A stretch of DNA of 64,000 nucleotides from Pseudomonas sp. BP8 (GTDB lineage: Bacteria; Pseudomonadota; Gammaproteobacteria; Pseudomonadales; Pseudomonadaceae), in contig NZ_JAGINK010000001.1 in NCBI RefSeq assembly GCF_017875955.1, positions 1,402,001 to 1,466,000 on the forward strand. Direction: 5' to 3'. The notes beneath the pieces were generated by a model. That model was not told where the DNA came from, searched no databases, and saw only the letters and a list, made by a program, of their open reading frames with translations. Each line of letters begins with the position of its first letter. Position 1 is the first letter of the stretch. The position numbers and the translations under genes were made by a program. Shown here piece by piece: positions 57,704 to 64,000 of the stretch.

Positions 57704-58300
57704 TTACTCAGCAGCGCCTTCTTCAGCTTCCGGCGCAACACGCGGAGCGTGAACGTTGGCAACAGCTTTGTCATCACCGTGGGCCAGAGCTACGAACTCT
57801 ACGCCTTTCGGAGCTTTCAGGTCCGACAGGTGGATGATGGTGCCGATTTCAGCGTTAGCCAGGTCGACTTCGATGAACTCTGGCAGATCCTTGGCTTCGC
57901 AGGAAACTTCGATCTGAGCTTCAACGTGCGAGATCTCGCCGCCTTTCTTGATCGGTGCTTCTTCGTTGATGAAGTGCACTGGAACCTGAGCGGTCAGCTT
58001 CTGGCCAGCAACGACGCGAATGAAGTCAGCGTGCATGATGAATTGCTTGGCTGGGTGACGCTGCATGGCCTTGACGATGACGTTTTGCTTGGTGCCGTCA
58101 ACGTTCAGCTCGATAACGTGGCTGTAGGCAGCTTCATTTTCGAACAGTTTGGCGATTTCCTTCGACACGATGGTCAGGGATTCAGCGTCTTTACCGCCAC
58201 CGTAGACAACGGCAGGGATGCTCAGCGAGTGACGCAGGCGGCGGCTCGCACCTTTCCCCAGGTCAGTACGCTTTTGGGCGTTCAGGATGAAATCAGTCAT
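57704..58300 (-). CDS. rplY: 50S ribosomal protein L25/general stress protein Ctc
   Basis: 198-residue two-domain L25: the 5S rRNA-binding N-terminal part (about 1-95, [20 protein letters not shown]) and the Ctc-type C-terminal beta domain, with an acidic tail. ATG 58300 ([10 protein letters not shown]) follows GGAGAAGC and is preferred to the extended frame. Separated from prs by a strong terminator, so it may have its own promoter. Confidence 0.96.
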   Translation of the reverse strand: MTDFILNAQKRTDLGKGASRRLRHSLSIPAVVYGGGKDAESLTIVSKEIAKLFENEAAYSHVIELNVDGTKQNVIVKAMQRHPAKQFIMHADFIRVVAGQKLTAQVPVHFINEEAPIKKGGEISHVEAQIEVSCEAKDLPEFIEVDLANAEIGTIIHLSDLKAPKGVEFVALAHGDDKAVANVHAPRVAPEAEEGAAE

Positions 58301-58361
58301 TTTGCTTCTCCAAAATAGCCATCTCCCGCAGGCGTTTGCGACCAGCGCCAAACGGGGTGGG

Positions 58362-58402
58362 CAAAAAAGCCCCGCCCCGACAACGGGGTCGGGGCGGGGC
58401 GC
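58362..58402 (-). terminator. Terminator between prs and rplY
   Basis: 13-bp GC stem GCCCCGCCCCGAC/GTCGGGGCGGGGC followed on the minus strand by six T. Confidence 0.92.
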
Positions 58403-58423
58403 TTTTCGTCAACGGTGTGCCGC

Positions 58424-59365
58424 TTAGCGGAACATCGCGCTGATCGATTCTTCGTTGCTGATGCGGCGGACCGCTTCAGCGACAACCGGTGCGATATCCA
58501 ACTGGCGGATACGGTCACAGGCTTGAGCAGCGGCGGACAGCGGGATGGTGTTGGTCACCACCAGTTCGTCCAGTACCGACTTCTCGATGTTCTCGATCGC
58601 TCGGCCAGAGAGAACAGGGTGCGTGCAGTAGGCGTAAACCTTGGCAGCGCCGTGTTCTTTCAGGGCCTTGGCCGCGTGGCACAGGGTGCCGGCGGTGTCG
58701 ACCATGTCGTCTACCAGGATGCAAGTGCGTCCTTCGACGTCGCCGATGATATGCATCACTTCGGAGTGATTGGCCTTTTCACGGCGTTTGTCGATGATAC
58801 CCAGATCGACACCCAGCGACTTGGCAACAGCACGTGCACGCACGACGCCACCAATGTCTGGGGAGACAATCATCAGGTTCTCGAAACGCTGGTCTTCGAT
58901 ATCGTCGACCAGTACGGGCGAGCCGTAGATGTTGTCGACAGGAATATCGAAGAAACCCTGGATCTGGTCAGCGTGCAGGTCGACGGTGAGAACACGGTCG
59001 ATACCCACGACAGTGAGCATGTCAGCGACAACTTTGGCGCTGATGGCTACACGTGCCGAACGCGGACGGCGGTCCTGGCGGGCGTATCCGAAGTAAGGAA
59101 TCACGGCAGTGATTCGGGAAGCTGAGGAGCGGCGGAAGGCATCTGCCATCACTACCAGTTCCATCAGATTATCGTTGGTCGGAGCGCAGGTCGGCTGAAT
59201 AATGAAGACGTCTTTACCGCGGACATTTTCATTGATCTCAGTGCTGATCTCACCGTCGGAGAATTTACCGACAGAGACGTCACCGAGAGGGATATGCAGC
59301 TGACGTACGACACGCCGAGCCAGATCGGGGTTAGCGTTCCCCGTAAAGACCATCATCTTGGACAC
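58424..59365 (-). CDS. prs: Ribose-phosphate pyrophosphokinase (PRPP synthetase)
   Basis: Makes PRPP from ribose 5-phosphate and ATP for nucleotide, His and Trp synthesis. The GTG at 59365 ([10 protein letters not shown]) gives 313 residues, the usual length. ATP-binding [14 protein letters not shown] and the PRPP loop [10 protein letters not shown] are intact. The upstream frame to 59455 runs through the tRNA-Gln region and is rejected. tRNA-Gln lies directly upstream on the same strand. Confidence 0.96.
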   Translation of the reverse strand: MSKMMVFTGNANPDLARRVVRQLHIPLGDVSVGKFSDGEISTEINENVRGKDVFIIQPTCAPTNDNLMELVVMADAFRRSSASRITAVIPYFGYARQDRRPRSARVAISAKVVADMLTVVGIDRVLTVDLHADQIQGFFDIPVDNIYGSPVLVDDIEDQRFENLMIVSPDIGGVVRARAVAKSLGVDLGIIDKRREKANHSEVMHIIGDVEGRTCILVDDMVDTAGTLCHAAKALKEHGAAKVYAYCTHPVLSGRAIENIEKSVLDELVVTNTIPLSAAAQACDRIRQLDIAPVVAEAVRRISNEESISAMFR

Positions 59366-59412
59366 GCGCAGTACCTGAAGGCTGAGGGTATACCTGGATG
59401 AGTATAGGAAAA

Positions 59413-59487
59413 TGGCAGGGGCGGCTGGATTCGAACCAACGCATGGCAGGATCAAAACCTGCTGCCTTACCGCTTGGCGACGCCCCT
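59413..59487 (-). tRNA. tRNA-Gln (TTG anticodon)
   Basis: The minus strand reads AGGGGCGTCGCCAAGCGGTA at the 5' end, anticodon loop TTTTGAT, T-loop GGTTCGAATCC and an encoded CCA; 75 nt. It sits between ispE and prs without an obvious promoter of its own, so it is probably processed from the ispE-prs transcript. Confidence 0.96.
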
Positions 59488-59521
59488 GTATCTGTTGCTG
59501 CGAGTGCTTAACACTCGACTT

Positions 59522-60367
59522 CTAGAGCAGACTCTGTAGCGTGCGATGCAACATCGAAACGTTGCTTCCCTTTGCCACAAACCCTGTTTGTGTCTCTGAA
59601 AGAAGGGCCAGAACTTTATCAGCTTCGGCTTTGCTTGGGAAGGCCCCAAACACGCAACTTCCAGTACCGGTTAATCGAGCTTCAGTATATTTACCCAGAA
59701 GATTCAACGCATTGCGAACTTCAGGATAACTTTGCTCTACCACCGCTTGGCAGTCATTTCGACTGTTTCCCTCGGGAACGGGGCGCATCTTAAGGGGGAG
59801 GGAATCACGTGTCAACTGTGGATGTGAAAAAATTTCCGCTGTGCTGACAGACACTTGCGGCACCAGCACGACATACCAGGGTTCTTCCGGATCGACCGGG
59901 GTCAGCTGTTCGCCGACACCCTGGGCAAACGCCGCATGACCGCGGACGAAAACCGGTACGTCGGCACCGAGAGCCAAACCCAGGGTGGCCAGGCGGTCGT
60001 GATCCCACCCTAGCTGCCACAGATGGTTCAGGCCGAGCAGGGTGGTCGCGGCATCCGAGCTACCGCCGCCAATACCGCCGCCCATGGGCAGGACCTTGTC
60101 CAGCCAGATATCCACGCCGAGCGTGCAGCCAGCCTGTTGCTGCAACTGGCGCGCGGCACGCACGATCAGGTTGCTGTCGTGGTCGACGCCGGCGATCTCG
60201 CTCTGCAGGCGTACCTGGCCATCGTCGCGCAGGGCAAAGCGCAGTTCATCGGCGTGTTCGAGAAACTGGAACACGGTTTCAAGCTGGTGGTAACCGTCGT
60301 CGCGGCGACCAATGATATGCAGCCACAGGTTGAGCTTGGCCGGGGCCGGCAGGGTCAACGTGCGCAT
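59522..60367 (-). CDS. ispE: 4-diphosphocytidyl-2-C-methyl-D-erythritol kinase
   Basis: GHMP kinase of the MEP isoprenoid pathway. 281 residues; [20 protein letters not shown] at the N terminus with the catalytic Lys, and the Gly-rich ATP loop [15 protein letters not shown] near residues 91-105. The start lies 3 bases after the lolB stop; tRNA-Gln follows. Confidence 0.96.
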   Translation of the reverse strand: MRTLTLPAPAKLNLWLHIIGRRDDGYHQLETVFQFLEHADELRFALRDDGQVRLQSEIAGVDHDSNLIVRAARQLQQQAGCTLGVDIWLDKVLPMGGGIGGGSSDAATTLLGLNHLWQLGWDHDRLATLGLALGADVPVFVRGHAAFAQGVGEQLTPVDPEEPWYVVLVPQVSVSTAEIFSHPQLTRDSLPLKMRPVPEGNSRNDCQAVVEQSYPEVRNALNLLGKYTEARLTGTGSCVFGAFPSKAEADKVLALLSETQTGFVAKGSNVSMLHRTLQSLL

Positions 60368-60370
60368 TGA

Positions 60371-60988
60371 TCAGTGTCCCAGCTGGCGCGGCTGCCAGTC
60401 CTTGACCACCAGGGTCACGTCGAGGTTCTTGCCGTGCAGCTTGAGACGCTCGGGTAGCCAGTAGCCGTTCTGCTCGGTGTAGCTCAGGTATTCGACCTGC
60501 CAGCCATCCTGGTTCAGGCTGGCAAGGCGGCTGTCATCGTCGAGGGTCAGCTGGCTCTTGCTGTCAGGCGCTGGCAGGCCGCGTACCCACCAGACCAGGT
60601 GCGACACCGGCAACTCCCAGCCAAGCTGTTCTTCGAGCAGAGCTTCTGGGCTTGGCGCCTCATAGCGGCCTTGATTGGCCACTTCGAGCACCACGCCGCC
60701 GGGGCGACCGGTCAGGCGTGCGGCACCGCGGCCGAGAGGGCCGGCCAGGCGAATGTCGTAGTAGTCCTGGCGCTGCAGCCAGAACAGCGTGCCGCTGCCC
60801 GAATCTTTCGGTGCGCGGATGCCGACCTTGCCGTTGATCTGCCAGCCGTCGAGGGTGCTCAGTTGAGCCTTGTGCTGACGCCACAACTGCGGGTCGCCCT
60901 TGCCTTGCAGGGCCTCGCGGCTGCCAAATCCGGCACAGCCGGTCAGCAGGGCAATCAGGGTAAAGGTAATGCAATGACGCAAGAACAT
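60371..60988 (-). CDS. lolB: Outer-membrane lipoprotein LolB
   Basis: Receives lipoproteins from LolA and inserts them in the outer membrane. 205 residues with lipobox LLTGC, lipidated Cys18. The mature body has [12 protein letters not shown] and [20 protein letters not shown], typical of the family. 3 bases from both neighbours, within the TPR-lolB-ispE operon. Confidence 0.94.
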   Translation of the reverse strand: MFLRHCITFTLIALLTGCAGFGSREALQGKGDPQLWRQHKAQLSTLDGWQINGKVGIRAPKDSGSGTLFWLQRQDYYDIRLAGPLGRGAARLTGRPGGVVLEVANQGRYEAPSPEALLEEQLGWELPVSHLVWWVRGLPAPDSKSQLTLDDDSRLASLNQDGWQVEYLSYTEQNGYWLPERLKLHGKNLDVTLVVKDWQPRQLGH

Positions 60989-60991
60989 GGC

Positions 60992-62716
60992 TTAAAGGGT
61001 CTCGGATCCGGTCAGGCGCAACACAGTCTTGCGCAGGATAGGGCTGTCGGGCTGGGCCTGGAAGGCCTTGGCCCAGACCTGGCGGGCTTCACGGCGCTTG
61101 CCGTTGGCCCAGAGCACTTCGCCCAGGTGAGCGGCTACTTCATGGTCGGGGAAACGTTCCAGTGCCTGGCGTAGCAAGCGTTCGGCTTCGTCCAGATTAC
61201 CCAGGCGATAGTTGACCCAGCCCAGGCTGTCGAGCACGGCCGGGTCATCCGGGGTCAACTGGTGTGCCTTGTCGATCAGTGACTTGGCTTCGGCATAGCG
61301 GCTGGTGCGATCGGCCAACGTATAGCCGAGGGCATTGATTGCCATGGCGTTGTCGGGCTCTTTGGCGATGATCGCGCGCAAGTCCTTTTCCATCTGGCCG
61401 AGGTCGTTACGCTTCTCGGCCAGCATGGCACGGGTGTAGAGCAGGTTGAGGTCGTCCGGATAGCGCTTGATGGCTTGCTGCAGGACCTGGTCAGCCTGGG
61501 CTTCCTTGCCATTGTTGCCGTAGGTCTCGGCTTCGATCAGGTACAGCTGGATGGCGTAGTCCGGTTGCGCTTCGCGGGCTTCGGCGAGCAGTCGCGAGGC
61601 CTCGCTGCCGCGGCCGTTGGCGATCAGGATGTCGGCCTGGCGCAGCTGCGCCGGCAGGTAATCGGGGCCGGTGCCGACCAGGGCATATTCACGCAGCGCC
61701 GCTTCGGGGTCGTTGCGCTCTTCGTGCAGGCGCCCCAGGTTCAGGTGCGCGGCGTCGACGTTGCTGTCACGCTCGATCAGCTCCTGCAGATAGCCCTCGG
61801 CTTCCTCCCAGGCCTTGCTCTCCAGGCATACCAGCGCCAGCGAGTAACGCAGTTCGTCGTCCTCGGGGTATTGCTGAAGCATGCTTTCGAACTCGGCCTT
61901 GGCCTCGGCGATCTTGTCCTGTTCAACCAGGGTACGCGCGTAGGTCAGGCGCAAGCGCTTGTCTTCCGGGTTGTCACGGATAGCCCCGCGCAGCAATGGC
62001 AGCGCCTCCGGACCACGGTCCAGGGCTTGCAGCAAGCGAGCGCGGAGCAATGTCGGGGCGATCTCACCGTTTTCAGGCGGATGTGCCTCGAGCAGGCTCA
62101 ATGCCTCTTCGGCCTTGCCGTCCTGATTCAGCAGCAGCGCTTTGCCGAACACCAGTTGGCTGTTGTCTGGATACTTCACCAGCAGCCGCTCGAAACTTTG
62201 CAGCAAGCCGTCGCGGGTGCTCTGGTCGGTTTCGGCGGCGGACAGCGCGAGGAAATCGAAGTGGGTGTCGCCCTGGCCCTGCAGGACCTTTTCCATGTAG
62301 GCCATGGAGTCGTCGTAGCGTTCGGCGCGGGCCAGCTGGATGGCCGCAGCGCGCTGGGCATCGAGATTGTCCGGATCGTTGCGGGCCCAGATCAGGGCGG
62401 TGTCGAGCGCGGGCTCGTCGGCGCCCAGATACTCAGCGATCCGGTAGGCCCGCTCGGAGACGGCAGGGTCCTGGGTTTTCTCGGCCTGGTCGACATAGTT
62501 GGCCAGGGCGATATCGAAGCGGTTGCGCTGGCCGGCCAGCTCTGCCACCAACAAGCTGTAGAAGGTGTCCTGCTTGAATGATCCGTACACCACGGGCTTG
62601 TCCTGCTCGGCCTTGGCCGCGTCGGCAACGGGCGTCTGGGCCTCGCTCTTCGGGGCCAGGCTCTGGCAGCCCTGGAGCAGGGCGAGGGTAAGCAGCAGTG
62701 CGTAGGGTCTATTCAT
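60992..62716 (-). CDS. Tetratricopeptide-repeat lipoprotein
   Basis: 574-residue protein with a lipoprotein signal (lipobox LLQGC, Cys17) and many TPR units across about residues 60-560 (for example NPDNLDAQRAAAIQLARAE, DPAVLDSLGWVNYRLGNLDE). Probably anchored in the outer membrane facing the periplasm as a scaffold. It heads the operon with lolB and ispE, divergent from hemA. Similar genes sit here across Pseudomonas; function not established as far as I know. Confidence 0.9.
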   Translation of the reverse strand: MNRPYALLLTLALLQGCQSLAPKSEAQTPVADAAKAEQDKPVVYGSFKQDTFYSLLVAELAGQRNRFDIALANYVDQAEKTQDPAVSERAYRIAEYLGADEPALDTALIWARNDPDNLDAQRAAAIQLARAERYDDSMAYMEKVLQGQGDTHFDFLALSAAETDQSTRDGLLQSFERLLVKYPDNSQLVFGKALLLNQDGKAEEALSLLEAHPPENGEIAPTLLRARLLQALDRGPEALPLLRGAIRDNPEDKRLRLTYARTLVEQDKIAEAKAEFESMLQQYPEDDELRYSLALVCLESKAWEEAEGYLQELIERDSNVDAAHLNLGRLHEERNDPEAALREYALVGTGPDYLPAQLRQADILIANGRGSEASRLLAEAREAQPDYAIQLYLIEAETYGNNGKEAQADQVLQQAIKRYPDDLNLLYTRAMLAEKRNDLGQMEKDLRAIIAKEPDNAMAINALGYTLADRTSRYAEAKSLIDKAHQLTPDDPAVLDSLGWVNYRLGNLDEAERLLRQALERFPDHEVAAHLGEVLWANGKRREARQVWAKAFQAQPDSPILRKTVLRLTGSETL

Positions 62717-62928
62717 AAATGAGGTATAGAAGTGCTAACCGACGGTCGGAGCATGATGACACAAGCGCAGTGGCAAACCCACCTGCGCAGCCATGCTGTT
62801 TATCAAGGGCCCGCGCGGCAGGCCGGTGTGGATTGCGCTGATCTATTACGACAATAGCGAACGGTGGTTGTTCTGAATCCTGCGAAGTAGGACAATTATC
62901 GGCTTCACGTCACAACCAGCGACCTTGC

Positions 62929-64000
62929 ATGGCCTTTCTTGCACTTGGTATCAACCATAAGACTGCCTCGGTAGACGTACGCGAGCGCGTGGCGTTTACG
63001 CCCGAGCAGCTGGTCGATGCCCTGCAGCAGCTGTGTCGACTGACCGCCAGCCGTGAGGCGGCGATCCTGTCCACCTGCAACCGCAGCGAGCTTTATATAG
63101 AGCAGGACGAACTGGGCGCCGACGCCGTGTTGCAGTGGCTGGCCGCGTATCATCAGTTGAGTGTCGATGAACTGCGCGCCAGTGCCTATGTGCACGAAGA
63201 GCATGATGCGGTGCGGCACATGATGCGGGTTGCCTCCGGGCTCGACTCGCTGGTGCTCGGCGAGCCGCAGATTCTCGGCCAGATGAAATCGGCCTACGCC
63301 GTGGCCCGCGAGGCCGGAACCATCGGGCCTCTGCTCGGGCGCCTGTTCCAGGCCACCTTCAGTGCGGCCAAGCAGGTGCGTACCGACACCGCCATCGGTG
63401 AGAACCCGGTTTCGGTGGCGTTTGCTGCGGTCAGCCTGGCCAAGCAGATCTTCAGTGACCTGGGCCGCAGCCAGGCGTTGTTGATCGGTGCCGGCGAGAC
63501 CATCACCCTGGTCGCTCGCCACTTGCATGAACAAGGCGTGCGGCGCATCGTCGTGGCCAACCGGACCCTGGAGCGGGCGAGCACCCTTGCCGCGCAGTTT
63601 GGCGCGCATGCGGTGCTGCTGGCCGACATCCCCCAGGAGCTGGCCAGCAGCGATATCGTCATCAGTTCCACCGCCAGCCAGTTGCCGATCCTCGGCAAGG
63701 GCGCGGTCGAAAGCGCGCTGAAGCAGCGTCGGCACAAGCCGATCTTCATGGTCGACATCGCCGTGCCGCGCGACATCGAGCCGGAAGTCGGCGAGCTGGA
63801 CGATGTCTACCTGTACACCGTCGATGATCTGCACGATGTCGTCGCAGAAAACCTCAAGAGCCGCCAAGGCGCGGCTCAGGCTGCCGAAGAGCTGGTATCG
63901 GTGGGCGCCGAGGATTTCATGGTGCGCCTGCGCGAGCTGGCTGCGGTGGATGTGCTCAAGGCCTATCGCCAGCAAAGCGAGCGCCTGCGCGACGAAGAAC
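62929..64000 (+). CDS. hemA: Glutamyl-tRNA reductase (3' end outside the window)
   Basis: First committed step of C5 heme synthesis: NADPH reduction of glutamyl-tRNA to glutamate-1-semialdehyde. ATG 62929 gives [20 protein letters not shown]. Catalytic Cys50 sits in [27 protein letters not shown] and the nucleotide-binding [16 protein letters not shown] follow. About 357 codons are present and the frame is still open at the window edge. Divergent from the TPR-lolB operon across 212 bases. Confidence 0.96.
   Translation, partial: MAFLALGINHKTASVDVRERVAFTPEQLVDALQQLCRLTASREAAILSTCNRSELYIEQDELGADAVLQWLAAYHQLSVDELRASAYVHEEHDAVRHMMRVASGLDSLVLGEPQILGQMKSAYAVAREAGTIGPLLGRLFQATFSAAKQVRTDTAIGENPVSVAFAAVSLAKQIFSDLGRSQALLIGAGETITLVARHLHEQGVRRIVVANRTLERASTLAAQFGAHAVLLADIPQELASSDIVISSTASQLPILGKGAVESALKQRRHKPIFMVDIAVPRDIEPEVGELDDVYLYTVDDLHDVVAENLKSRQGAAQAAEELVSVGAEDFMVRLRELAAVDVLKAYRQQSERLRDEE

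Overview
The window is a GC-rich chromosomal segment of a Pseudomonas, most likely of the P. putida group. The evidence is the gene order ettA-gdhA, ispB-rplU-rpmA-obgE-proB-creA, mksFEB, holD-like-rimI-carbonic anhydrase and lolB-ispE-tRNA-Gln-prs-rplY-pth-ychF with hemA divergent, together with many REP palindromes of the type GTAGGAGCGGGCTTGCCCCGCG between convergent genes. Species assignment is inference.

Layout. 1-12,535: a small Cys-containing protein, the translation factor EttA, glutamate dehydrogenase, an eight-copy 129-bp tandem REP array, two exported proteins of unknown function (DUF4105 and DUF3015 types), a Lon-like protease, small proteins, a UPF0114 membrane protein and FklB. 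12,698-18,511: a Fur-box-preceded 83-aa protein, YjdM, IspB, L21, L27, ObgE, ProB and CreA. 18,660-25,630: the MksB-MksE-MksF condensin on the minus strand, then a DNA polymerase III psi (HolD)-like gene overlapping rimI, then a beta carbonic anhydrase. 25,689-28,981: accessory-looking genes (NYN nuclease, M15-like peptidase, LysR regulator, LysE exporter).

29,000-55,770 is dominated by iron-type cell-surface signalling. There are three complete ECF sigma/FecR/TonB-receptor loci (29,082-33,023 plus; 37,309-41,319 minus; 51,716-55,769 plus) and a fourth FecR (33,322-34,254) with no sigma or receptor beside it. Fur-box-like sequences precede each sigma gene and the lone fecR. In each locus the outer-membrane receptor should bind a ferric siderophore and signal through FecR to release the sigma factor, which then drives receptor transcription. 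Between these loci lie tRNA-Met, three MFS pumps, the alkylation-repair pair AlkA-type glycosylase/Ada, an MscS-type channel with DUF3772, a DUF3422 protein, an aldehyde dehydrogenase and a Fic-domain protein.

55,919-64,000 is a core housekeeping block on the minus strand: TPR lipoprotein, lolB, ispE, tRNA-Gln, prs, rplY, pth, ychF. hemA is divergent and cut by the right edge.

I found no CRISPR array, prophage, integrase or complete insertion sequence. The most unusual items are the 129-bp array (open on both strands because 129 is divisible by 3), the HolD-like protein with a long Pro/Ala linker between two psi-like parts, the lone Fur-box fecR sharing its control region with an Fsr-like pump, and the density of surface-signalling loci. 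All alignments and motif counts were made by eye.
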